64,000 nucleotides of DNA from CAZSRX01 sp964609675 [NCBI: uncultured Bacteroidota bacterium] (GCA_964609675.1 CAZSRX010000004.1:1-64000); one strand, 5' to 3'; shown: positions 17,873-27,540, counted from the stretch's first letter. A program made the numbers and translations. Notes: generated by a model not told the origin, from the letters alone.

Positions 17873-18547
17873 ATGCCATCTGTTTTTAACTTGAACCGCT
17901 CTGCAAACATTATCATTCATAATAAACCGCGTCATCTGAAAGACGATTACAGTTTTTTTTTTCAGTTAAGTTTGTTTTTATCCTTAACGTTTTTTGTGAT
18001 TCTGTTCAACATAGTACCATCGGTGGAACCGACTGTTAAAACCGACATGACCCCTCCGAAAATAACCATCGAAGTATCGGATATACCGCAAACACGGCAG
18101 ACGATATCCTCGAAAGGTAAACCTGTAAAACCGGTAATTCCCATCGCCTCGCCGATTGCTGAAGAAATGCTAACGGACGATGAACTGTTCAATTACGGCT
18201 CACCCGACGGATTGCTGGAAATTCCCGCCCCGCCGCCGCCACCCGGCGATAAGGGTAAGTCCGAGTTCAGCCCGCCCAAGCTGATCGTGAGTAAATTCCC
18301 GGAATATCCCAAAGATTTGCAAAAAGAAGGGATATCCGGAATCATCATACTGGAAGTTAAAGTGGACCTGAACGGCATGGTAATCGACCATAAAGTGATA
18401 TCCAATACCACCCACAATGCCACGCTTGAAAAACTGGCCGTCGAAACGGTTTATAAATGCAAATACACGCCGGCCACCGAAAACCGGAAGCCCATTGTGG
18501 CGTGGACGGAGCATAAATTTGAATTCATAGACAAATCACCACGGTAA
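17873..18547 (+). CDS. TonB-family energy transducer
   Basis: A 224-residue protein from the ATG at 17873. A single N-terminal membrane anchor (about residues 28-48, Phe/Leu rich), a Pro-rich periplasmic linker and a C-terminal TonB domain (about residues 140-224: FPEYPKDLQKEGISG, VDLNGMVIDHKV) are visible. Such proteins transmit proton-motive force from ExbBD to outer-membrane receptors. No exbB/exbD or TonB-dependent receptor gene is adjacent. It lies 10 bp after rpe and 17 bp before purD, in what looks like one transcription unit of mixed function. Confidence 0.85.
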   Translation: MPSVFNLNRSANIIIHNKPRHLKDDYSFFFQLSLFLSLTFFVILFNIVPSVEPTVKTDMTPPKITIEVSDIPQTRQTISSKGKPVKPVIPIASPIAEEMLTDDELFNYGSPDGLLEIPAPPPPPGDKGKSEFSPPKLIVSKFPEYPKDLQKEGISGIIILEVKVDLNGMVIDHKVISNTTHNATLEKLAVETVYKCKYTPATENRKPIVAWTEHKFEFIDKSPR

Positions 18548-18564
18548 GCCAATATTGAGTTATT

Positions 18565-19839
18565 ATGAATGTTTTAGTCATAGGAAGCGGCGGGCGTGAA
18601 CACGCCTTAGTCTGGAAACTGCGGCAATCGGCGGATGTAAAAAAAATATACTGTGCGCCGGGTAACGCCGGGATTGCGCAACTCGCTGAGTGTGTACCTA
18701 TAGCAGCCAATCAGATTACAACGCTGGCGGACTTCGCATCATCCCATGCGATTGACCTGACGGTAGTCGGCCCGGAAGATCCGCTCCAGAAAGGTATTGT
18801 GGATTGTTTCCGCAGCCGCAAACTGTGTATATTCGGCCCGTCGGCTGCTGCAGCCGAAATTGAAACCAGTAAAGTGTTTACCAAAGAATTACTCAAAAAA
18901 TACGGCATTCCGACCGCCGGGTTTTTTATTTTTGATAATTCCCAGGAAGCTATAAAGTTCATCAGGACTCATCCTGATCGCTGGGTCATTAAGGCCGACG
19001 GCCTTGCGGCCGGAAAAGGCGTGATTCTGCCCGAAAGCGAAGAAGAAGCCGTAAATGCAATTACGGATATCATGGATAATGACCGGTTTGGCGGGGCCGG
19101 CAAGCGTATTGTCATCGAGGAAAGAATGACCGGCGAAGAATTATCGGTCTTTGCTGTCACGGACGGCAGGGACTGTGTCCTGTTGCCGCCGGCGCAGGAT
19201 CATAAGCGGGCGTACGATGGCAACCAGGGAAAAAATACCGGCGGCATGGGCTCTTATGCGCCGACGCCGCAGTTTTCTGAAGCCGTAATCAACCAAATCC
19301 AAACGGCCATCATCGAACCGACCATCCGGGCAATGGAAAGGGAAGGCCGGATTTATAAAGGCGTTCTTTATTGCGGCCTGATGCTGACTGCGGAAGGCCC
19401 TAAAGTGGTAGAATTTAACTGCCGTTTCGGCGATCCGGAATGCCAGGCGCTCATGCCGCTGATACGATCGGATCTGGCTGAGTTGTTCTGGATGGTCAGC
19501 CGCGATCATTTGTCCGGCTATCAACTGCAATTAACCGAAAAGGCTTCAGTTTGTGTCGTTTTAGCCTCGGGCGGATATCCCGATGCGTATGAAAAAGGCA
19601 AAATCATTACCGGCCTTGAAACGGCAAGCGAAGCCAACGGTTACCTATTCCATGCCGGCACGGAAAAAAAAGGTAATAATTACCTAACAGCCGGCGGGCG
19701 TGTTCTGGGTGTAACGGCGTGGGACCGCCATCTTAAGGACGCCGTCCGGCATGCCTATACCATGATAGAATCCATCCGCTTCGAGGGCATGCAATACCGG
19801 CGGGATATTGCAAAAAACGCTATAACCCGGGCACAATAA
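18565..19839 (+). CDS. purD: Phosphoribosylamine-glycine ligase
   Basis: Second enzyme of de novo purine synthesis: 5-phosphoribosylamine plus glycine plus ATP gives GAR. The N-terminal GSGGREHALVWKL, VVGPEDPL, the ATP-grasp core with KADGLAAGKGV and NTGGMGSYAP, and FNCRFGDPECQ are all diagnostic. Length 424 is normal. No other pur gene is in the window, so the purine genes are scattered. It ends two bases before the amidase start. Confidence 0.97.
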   Translation: MNVLVIGSGGREHALVWKLRQSADVKKIYCAPGNAGIAQLAECVPIAANQITTLADFASSHAIDLTVVGPEDPLQKGIVDCFRSRKLCIFGPSAAAAEIETSKVFTKELLKKYGIPTAGFFIFDNSQEAIKFIRTHPDRWVIKADGLAAGKGVILPESEEEAVNAITDIMDNDRFGGAGKRIVIEERMTGEELSVFAVTDGRDCVLLPPAQDHKRAYDGNQGKNTGGMGSYAPTPQFSEAVINQIQTAIIEPTIRAMEREGRIYKGVLYCGLMLTAEGPKVVEFNCRFGDPECQALMPLIRSDLAELFWMVSRDHLSGYQLQLTEKASVCVVLASGGYPDAYEKGKIITGLETASEANGYLFHAGTEKKGNNYLTAGGRVLGVTAWDRHLKDAVRHAYTMIESIRFEGMQYRRDIAKNAITRAQ

Positions 19840-19841
19840 CT

Positions 19842-21389
19842 ATGGCCAAAAATATTTTATTTAAATCCGTGTTTCTACTTCTTATGCCTCTACTCGGGTG
19901 GCGTGCGGCTCCATGCCAGGATTCGCTGATGATCTCGCACAATGGCCGCTCGGGTAAATTAGCCGTTTCTATCCGGGGCGATCAGGTATATGTTTCCCTA
20001 AATGAACTGGCCGGCTTTCTTAATTTGAGGTACTATGAAAATCATGAAAAGAAAAAAACCGTTCTATATTTGAATAACGGTGAAATTAAATTATCGGCCT
20101 ATAATTCATTTTGTGTTATTAATAATGATGAGGTAACACAAATGCCGGCGGTTACCTTTTGGCAAAACAAGGTCATTTACGTGCCGGTAAAATATTTTAT
20201 CCCGGTTATCAATAAGCAGACCGGATGGGCTGTTAAATATGAAGGCATGCAAACAGCTTTTCTGCCAACAGCCTGGAGTTCAAACGACAGCGCGGCCGCT
20301 GCGGTCAACCTCAAAGAAACCGGCAATAACCTCCTGGGCGTCGCTTATGAAAAGAAAAAAAACGGACTTTTAATTTCCATTACAACGAATAAGAATTTCG
20401 CCTCTACGGATTTATCCGTTTGGCGCAATAAAAACTGGTTATATGTCACGGTTTCCGGCGGACGTATCAGCGATGATTTTGCCGGCGCCGTCAAGAAACT
20501 GGAACAACTGTCCTTAATCGGCAAAGCTCTGGTATTCAGACACAAGGCCTCCGTACAGATTTCCCTGCAGTTGAATGAGGAAATCGATGGACAGGAAGTG
20601 GTGTATGACTCCAATTCAGGCGCGATACAGCTTATTCTCCGCACACCGACTCCAAACGAGACCGGTAATCATAAAACCAACCATGACGGTTTGAACAAGG
20701 ATAAATGGAAAATCGATAAAATAGTCATCGACGCCGGACATGGCGGCAAAGATCCCGGCGCCATAGGAAAGAACAAAACCAAAGAAAAAGACATCACCTT
20801 ATCCATCGCGCTTAAGCTGGGTGACCTGCTGAAAAAAAACGGCATGATGAAAGTGGATTATACCCGAACCACCGATGAGTTCATTTCACTGAAGAAAAGA
20901 ACACAGACCGCAAACGCCATGAACGCGAAATTATTTATCAGCATTCATTGTAACGCGTCCAAAAACCGTAAATCCCAAGGTTTCGAGACGTTTTTTCTTT
21001 CACCCAGCCGCGATGACGAAGCCCGTTCGGTTGCCGCGCTGGAGAACGAAGCCATCCAGTTTGAGGACGATAAGAACGTTTACGGGGATATTAACGACGA
21101 AAAGTTCATTCTGGCCAGCATGATGCAGAGCGTGTTTGTAAGGGAAAGTGAGGAACTTGCCGCTATGATTCAGCAGGGCCTTTCCAAAAAAATCAATCTC
21201 CGGAACCGCGGGGTGTCGCAGGCGCCGTTTTATGTGCTGATGGGCGCTTCCATGCCGTCCGTGCTGGTCGAAGTCGGTTTTATCAGCAATAAAACCGAGG
21301 AAAAATATCTCTTAACCGAAAAGGCCCAGCAGGACATTGCCGAAGGCATTTTAAACGGCATCCTGCAGTTTGTAAAGAGCAACCCCTGA
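19842..21389 (+). CDS. N-acetylmuramoyl-L-alanine amidase (Amidase_3)
   Basis: A 515-residue exported zinc amidase that cleaves the bond between MurNAc and L-Ala in peptidoglycan. It has a signal peptide (about residues 1-25), then a copper-amine-oxidase-N-like/AMIN-like region (about 35-270), then the Amidase_3 domain (about 290-512) with IDAGHGGKDPGA (Zn His), the Glu of KEKDITL, SIHCNAS (Zn His) and the catalytic Glu in VLVEVGFISN. This architecture is that of septal AmiC-type enzymes. A SPOR protein is encoded two genes downstream, consistent with a cell-division role. Confidence 0.92.
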   Translation: MAKNILFKSVFLLLMPLLGWRAAPCQDSLMISHNGRSGKLAVSIRGDQVYVSLNELAGFLNLRYYENHEKKKTVLYLNNGEIKLSAYNSFCVINNDEVTQMPAVTFWQNKVIYVPVKYFIPVINKQTGWAVKYEGMQTAFLPTAWSSNDSAAAAVNLKETGNNLLGVAYEKKKNGLLISITTNKNFASTDLSVWRNKNWLYVTVSGGRISDDFAGAVKKLEQLSLIGKALVFRHKASVQISLQLNEEIDGQEVVYDSNSGAIQLILRTPTPNETGNHKTNHDGLNKDKWKIDKIVIDAGHGGKDPGAIGKNKTKEKDITLSIALKLGDLLKKNGMMKVDYTRTTDEFISLKKRTQTANAMNAKLFISIHCNASKNRKSQGFETFFLSPSRDDEARSVAALENEAIQFEDDKNVYGDINDEKFILASMMQSVFVRESEELAAMIQQGLSKKINLRNRGVSQAPFYVLMGASMPSVLVEVGFISNKTEEKYLLTEKAQQDIAEGILNGILQFVKSNP

Positions 21390-21391
21390 TT

Positions 21392-21949
21392 ATGATGAAC
21401 CTGTTTAAAAAGGGATACGCCTATCAGCCGGACCAGAGAATTATTCTTAGGGCGCCTAAAGCCGGCGATATTGAATACCTGTATCGCTGGCGGCGCGACC
21501 CGATGCTCCAAAAGTATCAGCCGTTGGTGGAGATGAGTCATGAACAGTTAAAAGAAGATTATTTAAAATTCGGTTACCGCCATAACGCCTATCAGGACCG
21601 TTACCAGTGGATGATAGAAAAAATTCCCGAACAGATACCCATAGGCTGGCTCACCCTCAATGTCCGTAACCGCATGCATCAGATCGGTGAAATCGGTTAC
21701 AGCATCGCGCCGGAACATCACCGGAAAGGTTATGGCTATGAAGCCCTCATGCAATTTCTAAAAATCGCCCTGGACGAAATCGGGCTGGAACGCATTGAAG
21801 CCAAATGCACCACGGATAACATCGCGTCCTTTAAACTGCTTGAAAAATGCGGCTTTGAGCGGGAAGGCGTTTTACGTAAATATCTTATTATCCGCGGACG
21901 GCGCGTGGATCATTTTTTATATAGCTACATAAACCATTTATCGGAATAA
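21392..21949 (+). CDS. GNAT-family N-acetyltransferase (RimJ/RimL-like)
   Basis: A 185-residue acetyl-CoA-dependent acetyltransferase. The core has the RimJ/L pattern: ILRAPKAGDIEYLYRWRRDP at the N-terminus, GEIGYSIAPEHHRKGYGYEA as the acetyl-CoA loop (Q/RxxGxG/A variant, RKGYGYEA) and the C-terminal NIASFKLLEKCGFEREGVLR. The substrate (ribosomal protein N-terminus, amino acid or other amine) is not evident. It begins two bases after the amidase stop, within the same operon. Confidence 0.85.
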   Translation: MMNLFKKGYAYQPDQRIILRAPKAGDIEYLYRWRRDPMLQKYQPLVEMSHEQLKEDYLKFGYRHNAYQDRYQWMIEKIPEQIPIGWLTLNVRNRMHQIGEIGYSIAPEHHRKGYGYEALMQFLKIALDEIGLERIEAKCTTDNIASFKLLEKCGFEREGVLRKYLIIRGRRVDHFLYSYINHLSE

Positions 21950-21954
21950 CAACT

Positions 21955-22659
21955 ATGCCCCAAAGCTTGAAATGGATACTATGTTTTTTTGTATTTCAGC
22001 CGGCAATAAGCGAACGGTTTTTAAATGCCCAGGCCCTAAGCCGTCAGGAACTTAAACCTTACGTTGCCTTGTGGAAATCCGGCCGGATTGACACCGTAGC
22101 CAAAGATCTCCCTGCGTTGAAAACGAAGTATCCTGAAGCTCCGGAAGTCTTGTTTTTGGCCGCCGCTATGAACGAAAACGGCACCCGTGCGTATGATTTT
22201 TATAAACAATTCATCGTGAATTACCCTGCGAATGTTTTTGCCGACGAATGTCTCTACAAAATTATTCAATATGAAGTCAGTCTCGGCCTATATGCCACCG
22301 CTCAAAAAAATCTGAACCTGTTAAAAAGTAAGTACCGGGAATCTGAATTCATTAAACCGGCTTCTTTGCTTTTTCCGGATGCCGATGATACCGTCCCGGC
22401 TGAAAATACTTCGGACGAAGGCGTCGTGGTTAAAGAAACGGCGTACACCGTCCAGTTGGGCGCGTTTTCCGACAAAAAAAACGCCGAGCAAATGAAAGTG
22501 TCGTTACAAAATAAGGGCTATAAAAATATCGAAATAAAAATCCGAACGGAAAAAGAAAAAACCCTGTATCTCGTATGGATGGGAAGCTATCCATCTAAAG
22601 AAGAAGCAGCCCGTTCGGCCGCAGGTCTGAAAATACCTTATACGATTACAACCAGATGA
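21955..22659 (+). CDS. SPOR-domain protein with TPR-like linker
   Basis: A 234-residue exported protein. It has a signal peptide (about residues 1-25), a helical middle region with TolA-interacting/YbgF-like spacing (YKQFIVNYPANVFADECLYK, about 35-125) and a C-terminal SPOR domain (about 160-232: YTVQLGAFSDKKNAEQ) that would bind peptidoglycan glycan strands. With the amidase upstream it suggests a division or cell-wall role. It overlaps thpR by four bases (ATGA). Confidence 0.8.
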   Translation: MPQSLKWILCFFVFQPAISERFLNAQALSRQELKPYVALWKSGRIDTVAKDLPALKTKYPEAPEVLFLAAAMNENGTRAYDFYKQFIVNYPANVFADECLYKIIQYEVSLGLYATAQKNLNLLKSKYRESEFIKPASLLFPDADDTVPAENTSDEGVVVKETAYTVQLGAFSDKKNAEQMKVSLQNKGYKNIEIKIRTEKEKTLYLVWMGSYPSKEEAARSAAGLKIPYTITTR

Positions 22660-23264
22660 AAACCAATTACGAAAAACCCGCCGAAAAGGCCCTACGCGCG
22701 TTTATAGCCGTTTCATTGGCTGATGATATTAAGGCGAAATTGAAAGCCATTCAGACCCGCATGAAACCATTACTCAACCATCACGCTATAAAATGGGTTC
22801 AACCGGATGCGATTCATATCACGCTGAAGTTTCTTGGGAACATCCAACCGGCGGATGTGGACAGGATAATAACCGCGCTGGATAACGCTATTTTCACAGA
22901 ACGTTTTGTTTTGTCCTTTGCGGATTTCGGCTGTTTCCCTTCATGCGCAAAACCCCGCGTGATGTGGGTCGGAACGGAATCGCATCCGGCCCTTAACGCC
23001 TTGCATCAAACAATCGAACAACGGCTCACGGCTTTAGATTTTACTCCCGAAGACAAGCCGTTTAGGCCTCATCTGACGCTGGCCCGCGTAAACGAAAAGG
23101 CCCATTTCCGATGCACGCCCGATGAAATTCATGAAGCGATAACGATTGTTCGGAACATTATTCATGGTACGGAAATGCCGGTTCATTCCGTGCATCTTTT
23201 TCAAAGCCGGCTGACTTCCCGTGGCGCGATATATTCCCTTCTGCACGATTTTAAATTAAAATAA
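22656..23264 (+). CDS. thpR: RNA 2',3'-cyclic phosphodiesterase (LigT/2H family)
   Basis: A 202-residue 2H phosphoesterase that hydrolyses RNA 2',3'-cyclic phosphate ends. The two HxTx catalytic motifs are HITLKFLG and HLTLARV, about 125 residues apart as expected. RAFIAVSL at the N-terminus and the VHLFQSRL strand near the C-terminus are also typical. Length is normal. It may be cotranscribed with its neighbours, but a stretch of about 75 bp separates it from the next gene. Confidence 0.92.
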   Translation: MKTNYEKPAEKALRAFIAVSLADDIKAKLKAIQTRMKPLLNHHAIKWVQPDAIHITLKFLGNIQPADVDRIITALDNAIFTERFVLSFADFGCFPSCAKPRVMWVGTESHPALNALHQTIEQRLTALDFTPEDKPFRPHLTLARVNEKAHFRCTPDEIHEAITIVRNIIHGTEMPVHSVHLFQSRLTSRGAIYSLLHDFKLK

Positions 23265-23337
23265 ATATTTCTTTCGCGGGCCTTTTTTGTTATATTGACC
23301 GTAAGATCATTATTATAAAACTATGGCTGGAGTTGTC

Positions 23338-23973
23338 ATGAGGTTTCCATCCGCGCCCTCACGGGTATACTTGACTGGTTGGATTTTATTTCTTCTGGCG
23401 CTGAACGGCATCGCAGCGCAAAACCGTTACAAAGGACAAATTCTGGAAAAAACATCCGGTAAGCAAACGGACACGATGGTTTTGTTGCTGCAGTATGACT
23501 TATATTATCTCGGTTACGGGATATTTTTTGAACCATATGGGGGCGTAACCGGCGTTTACAACGACGCCACGGTGCGCGCGGTCAAAGCGTTTCAGACCGA
23601 TAACGGTATTATAGCCGACGGGGTTTTTGCCAGGAAGACAGCCCAAGCCATGGAATCGGCCCTGCAGAAATCCGCGCTCGGAGATAACTGGAGCACATTC
23701 AATCCTCTCCGCTATAAAGGAAAAAAACTAAAACGCCATAACGGCGCCGTGAAGTTATCGGCAGAAGTAGCGCGGTTGCAGGATGATCTGACCGCGCTCG
23801 GATTTCCGGTAGACCCGTCGGAAAAGGGCGTTTTTGGGGAGCAGACCGAAAAAGCATTAAAAAATTTTCAGGAAGAATTTCTCATCCCATCCAGCGGTAT
23901 TCTGGATGACCGCACCGCAATTACTCTGGCGGAAAGATTATGCCTGAAAGCATCCGGCGCAAAAAAGGATTGA
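23338..23973 (+). CDS. Exported double peptidoglycan-binding-domain protein
   Basis: A 211-residue exported protein with two PG_binding_1 domains (about residues 45-100 and 140-200), each with the typical pattern of a helix, GVTGVYNDATVRAVKAFQ-like loop and second helix (second copy GVFGEQTEKALKNFQEEF). A signal peptide precedes them (about residues 1-28). I prefer the ATG at 23338, which has GGAG five bases upstream, over the ATG at 23323. No catalytic domain is attached, so it probably anchors or presents a partner at the wall. Confidence 0.8.
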   Translation: MRFPSAPSRVYLTGWILFLLALNGIAAQNRYKGQILEKTSGKQTDTMVLLLQYDLYYLGYGIFFEPYGGVTGVYNDATVRAVKAFQTDNGIIADGVFARKTAQAMESALQKSALGDNWSTFNPLRYKGKKLKRHNGAVKLSAEVARLQDDLTALGFPVDPSEKGVFGEQTEKALKNFQEEFLIPSSGILDDRTAITLAERLCLKASGAKKD

Positions 23974-23985
23974 CACGCGCGATAC

Positions 23986-24621
23986 GTGATCACAATTATT
24001 GAGATAACGCCTTTCAGAAAAAAGGGGCGGCATGATCCCGTATTCGCACTGCGTTTAGATAACGGGGAGGAGCGACTGATTGAAGGCGAAACGATCGTTA
24101 AATTTAATCTCCACGGGCAAGACACTCTTGATGAGAACCGGTTGGCGGAGATCCTATCCTATGACAATCAGAGCAAAATAATAAAAAAATCGGTTAAACT
24201 GATTGCGCTCCGGCCACGTAGCGCCGAAGAGCTGAGAATCCGTTTTCTGAAAGAAAATTTTCTTCCGGCTGATATCCGGCTGGCCGTGGAATACCTGAAA
24301 GAGCGCGGCTATATCAATGACCATACATTTGCCATGCGGTTTGCTAAAAGCATCATCAGTAAAAAACCGGTGGGAAAATTATTTGTAAAAAACGAATTGA
24401 TTAAAAAAGGTATACCGGCGCCGGTAATTGAACGCGTGCTGGATGCGGTGTATCCGGATGAGTATCATCTGGCTTTTAAAGCGGCTGAAAAAAAAATCCG
24501 AACCAGCCGTGCCATGGAAAAAGAAAAAATTAAAATAAAATTGACCGCTTTTTTAAACCAGAGAGGATTTGCTCAGGACATCATTCAGAAAGTGACGGCG
24601 TCCGTAATCCAGGACGATTAA
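23986..24621 (+). CDS. recX: Regulatory protein RecX
   Basis: A 211-residue RecX-family protein, which in other bacteria restrains RecA filaments. The three-helix repeats are visible: LRPRSAEELRIRFLKENF, ERGYINDHTFAMRFAKSII and KGIPAPVIERVLDAV, with the family LxxKG(I/V)xxxxI pattern. Translation starts at GTG (23986), 12 bp after the preceding gene. recA is not adjacent. The gene ends three bases before the convergent methyltransferase gene. Confidence 0.88.
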   Translation: MITIIEITPFRKKGRHDPVFALRLDNGEERLIEGETIVKFNLHGQDTLDENRLAEILSYDNQSKIIKKSVKLIALRPRSAEELRIRFLKENFLPADIRLAVEYLKERGYINDHTFAMRFAKSIISKKPVGKLFVKNELIKKGIPAPVIERVLDAVYPDEYHLAFKAAEKKIRTSRAMEKEKIKIKLTAFLNQRGFAQDIIQKVTASVIQDD

Positions 24622-24624
24622 TGG

Positions 24625-26073
24625 TTAATCCGGCGAATCCACCGTGATAACCGTCCGGCTTTTGGGCATCTGACTTTTCAGCGCGCCCTGATGCATCACG
24701 CCGCAGCCGAGCGGGTAATCATTTCCCCAGACTACCACGCCGCCTCGTTCGATATCAAATGACCGATGTATCGAGCCCGCGGTGATGAAGGTATGTATAT
24801 CCTTCTCATCGGTCAGAATAATTTTATTTCTGGATATATAAGGCGCCAGTAACTGCGCCATATTGGTGGACAGTTTCCATTCGCCTTCACGGCGCGTGCG
24901 CGCTACACGGCTGCCAACGCGATGGGTATAAATCTGGCGGATTAACCGTTCACCGTTGAGCCAGGATGGGCTGGCGGCAAGAATTTCATCGGGCCTGCGG
25001 ATAAATGAATATGCGTCCCAGATTTCGGAAGGTATTCCGAAATGGTCATTGAAATACTTAATCATCCCGCCAATCGCCGGATGCTTCCGGTCACAAAATT
25101 CAAAAACAGCTTTAGCGTTGGAAAAAGGACCGACATCCGTCCGTGTCGGGACGGTACCGGTTTTACGCAATGCGGCGATAAAAAACATCTCCGCATTGTG
25201 TGTCCCCGGCAACAGGCGGATGGTTTTTTGCAAGGAATCATGATACGTTTCACCCCGGAAAGCTGTCAATCCCTTCAGGTGTTCCAGGCCGGATGGTAAT
25301 TCGATATCTTCAAGTTCCACCGGGTAGCGGGAAAGGATGGTATGAATCAGTTTCTCGTTTTCTTCGACCGATAACGTGCAGGTGGAATATACTATCTTGC
25401 CGCCGGTTTTTGCCGCTTTGATGGCGCTGACCAGCAGTTGTTCCTGGATAAAAACAAACTTTTGCAGGTAATTCAGATTGGCTACCGCCTGCGGCGCTTT
25501 ATACAAGACGCCCAGCGCAGAACACGGCGCGTCCACTAAAATCTTGTCAAATGTTTCGGGCAGCAAATTACCAATCCGTTCCCCGCCCATGTTGACCAAC
25601 GCGGCATTAACGACGCCCATCCGGTCCAAATTGTGCGATAAGGTCTTAATCCGTTTGCCGTCCCACTCGTTGGCGACCAGCATGCCCTTGTTACCCATCA
25701 TCTGCGCCATTTGTGTCGTTTTGGAACCCGGCGCGGCGGCTATATCCAGCACGATATCATCCGCGCACGGATTCAAAACCAGAGGAGGTATCATCGAAGC
25801 GACGCTCTGAATGTAAAAATATCCCAAAAAATGCTCCAGGGTTTTACTGATAAGCGACGATTCATTTTTAAGGATTAAACCGTCGGCAAATCCGATGGTT
25901 TCTGATTCAAAACCCTTTTCGTTCAGACGCTTGACAATAAAATCTGTCGTTGTTTTATTGGTGTTGATACGCACCGCGTTAATCTTCTTTGTTTCAAGCG
26001 CGTTTAATATTCTGGCCTTAACCTCCGGTTCAACGCCTTGAAAGTAATCATACAATTCTGCCGGTACTATCAT
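24625..26073 (-). CDS. RsmB/RsmF-family rRNA (cytosine-C5) methyltransferase
   Basis: A 482-residue SAM-dependent m5C RNA methyltransferase of the NOL1/NOP2/Sun family. SAM motif I is DIAAAPGSKTTQMA, motif IV holds DAPCSALGV and motif VI YSTCTLSVEENE; both catalytic Cys residues are present. The N-terminal RNA-recognition region and a C-terminal extension of about 170 residues (from about residue 310) that resembles the PUA-like end of RsmF make RsmF (C1407 of 16S rRNA) more likely than RsmB, but the target nucleotide is not proven. Confidence 0.88.
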   Translation of the reverse strand: MIVPAELYDYFQGVEPEVKARILNALETKKINAVRINTNKTTTDFIVKRLNEKGFESETIGFADGLILKNESSLISKTLEHFLGYFYIQSVASMIPPLVLNPCADDIVLDIAAAPGSKTTQMAQMMGNKGMLVANEWDGKRIKTLSHNLDRMGVVNAALVNMGGERIGNLLPETFDKILVDAPCSALGVLYKAPQAVANLNYLQKFVFIQEQLLVSAIKAAKTGGKIVYSTCTLSVEENEKLIHTILSRYPVELEDIELPSGLEHLKGLTAFRGETYHDSLQKTIRLLPGTHNAEMFFIAALRKTGTVPTRTDVGPFSNAKAVFEFCDRKHPAIGGMIKYFNDHFGIPSEIWDAYSFIRRPDEILAASPSWLNGERLIRQIYTHRVGSRVARTRREGEWKLSTNMAQLLAPYISRNKIILTDEKDIHTFITAGSIHRSFDIERGGVVVWGNDYPLGCGVMHQGALKSQMPKSRTVITVDSPD

Positions 26074-26143
26074 AATAAAAACCTGTGCAATCTGTGGCTT
26101 TATAAAACCATCATAAGGTTGGATAAGCGTTTGCGGGGGAAAC

Positions 26144-26220
26144 TGGTGGAGCTGATCGGGATCGAACCGACGACCTCTTCATTGCGAACGAAGCGCTCTC
26201 CCAAACTGAGCTACAGCCCC
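26144..26220 (-). tRNA. tRNA-Ala (anticodon CGC)
   Basis: Read on the minus strand, GGGGCTG pairs with CAGCTCC as acceptor stem (one G-U). The D arm is GCTC...GAGC, the anticodon stem CTTCG/TGAAG carries loop TTCGCAA with anticodon CGC, and the T arm is GTCGG-TTCGATC-CCGAT. CCA is encoded at 26144-26146. It decodes GCG. Confidence 0.95.
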
Positions 26221-26239
26221 ATTATACTTGCTTACGGCA

Positions 26240-26267
26240 AATATAATTGAAACAATTTCAAATGCAA
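26240..26267 (-). promoter_or_regulatory. Candidate promoter of tRNA-Ala
   Basis: On the minus strand TTGCAT (26262-26267) and TATATT (26240-26245) are spaced by 16 bp, about 20 bp before the mature tRNA 5' end. The spacer contains the palindrome TTGAAATTGTTTCAA. It is the only promoter-like element in this 55-bp gap. Confidence 0.4.
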
Positions 26268-26274
26268 CTGTTTT

Positions 26275-27540
26275 TTAAATTCCGGCAAGCGCCTGCTCCA
26301 GATCGCCGAGTATATCTTCAATATTTTCCAGACCGACCGATAAGCGTATTAATCCGTCGGAAATGCCGAGCCGCTTCTTAACTTCCGGCGCCACCGAGGC
26401 ATGCGTCATGCTGGCCGGATGCTGAATCAGCGAATCCACGCCGCCGAGACTGACCGCCAGAGTCATCACATGGACGTTGTTGAGCAGTTTAGTCGCCGCG
26501 CCATAACCGCCTTTAATCTCGAACGTCACCATGCCGCCAAAATCCTTCATCTGTTTTTTAGCCAGTTCATACTGGGGAAATGAACGGAGTCCGGGGTAAT
26601 GAACTTTTTCAACCTTAGGGTGTTTTTCCAGAAATTCGGCGACCTTTTTGGCGTTTTCGCAATGACGATCCATACGCAGCGGCAACGTCTTGAGCCCCTG
26701 ATTAACTAACCAGGCGTCAAACGGGCTTGGACAGGCGCCGAAATCTTTCATGACATGATAGAGTTTATCTTTAACATCTTCCCGGTGGGTGATGACGGCC
26801 CCGCCAATGACCGTACCGTGACCGCCGATGTATTTGGTCGTGCTGTGCATGACGACATCGGCGCCTAAACTCAGGGGACGCTGTAAATATGGCGTGGCAA
26901 AGGTATTATCGACGGCAATCACCACATTCGGATTGACGGATTTGGCAATTTTTGAGATCGCGGCAATATCGGTAATGGTCATCATCGGGTTGGTCGGCGT
27001 CTCAAACAGAACCAGTTTCGTCTGCGGATTCTTTTTCATCAACGCTTCAAACTGCTCGGTTTTATCGGTATCGCAGGGAATTGCATGGATGTTGTATTTC
27101 GGCAGAATGGTTGTGATAAGATTATCCGTCGCTCCATAGAGCACCGATCCGTAGATCATCGTATCGCCGGCTTGCAGGACGGCCATTATCGTCGAACTGA
27201 TGGCTCCCATCCCGGAAGCAAATATGAGCGACGATACGCGGACATTATCGGGATCTTTGAGTTTGATTTCAGCGCCCTCCAGCGCGTTGAGTTTGGCCTC
27301 TACCACTAACGCGGTGGGATTTCCCATACGGGTGTAAATATAACCTTCTTTTTTGGCGGCAAATAAATCGGCGCCCTCCTCGGCGGAATCAAAAATGAAT
27401 GTGGAGGTCTGAAATATCGCGTTGGTGTGCGCGTGGGATATTGGTTGCCCGATTTTTTCTCCGGCATGCAGCGCCCGCGTTGCGAATCCGTACTTAAGAT
27501 AAAATTTATCAATGGCGTCTTTGTTTTTTGATGATTCCAT
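26275..27540 (-). CDS. Cys/Met-metabolism PLP-dependent enzyme (cystathionine gamma-synthase/lyase or methionine gamma-lyase)
   Basis: A 421-residue fold-type I PLP enzyme of the trans-sulfuration family. The PLP Lys sits in HSTTKYIGGHGTVIGG, YTRMGNPT and FASGMGAISSTIMA are phosphate-binding segments, and DNTFATPYLQRPL and the C-terminal VSLGGVDSLIQHPASMTHA are characteristic. Family members differ in substrate (cystathionine, methionine, O-acyl-homoserine), and I cannot separate them from sequence alone. No other methionine gene and no riboswitch is seen upstream; only 16 bp separate it from the antiporter gene. Confidence 0.88.
   Translation of the reverse strand: MESSKNKDAIDKFYLKYGFATRALHAGEKIGQPISHAHTNAIFQTSTFIFDSAEEGADLFAAKKEGYIYTRMGNPTALVVEAKLNALEGAEIKLKDPDNVRVSSLIFASGMGAISSTIMAVLQAGDTMIYGSVLYGATDNLITTILPKYNIHAIPCDTDKTEQFEALMKKNPQTKLVLFETPTNPMMTITDIAAISKIAKSVNPNVVIAVDNTFATPYLQRPLSLGADVVMHSTTKYIGGHGTVIGGAVITHREDVKDKLYHVMKDFGACPSPFDAWLVNQGLKTLPLRMDRHCENAKKVAEFLEKHPKVEKVHYPGLRSFPQYELAKKQMKDFGGMVTFEIKGGYGAATKLLNNVHVMTLAVSLGGVDSLIQHPASMTHASVAPEVKKRLGISDGLIRLSVGLENIEDILGDLEQALAGI

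Noticed and set aside
26038-26250. Plus-strand open frame containing LIGIEPTTSS
   Set aside because: This is the familiar false peptide produced by reading the tRNA-Ala gene on the wrong strand.
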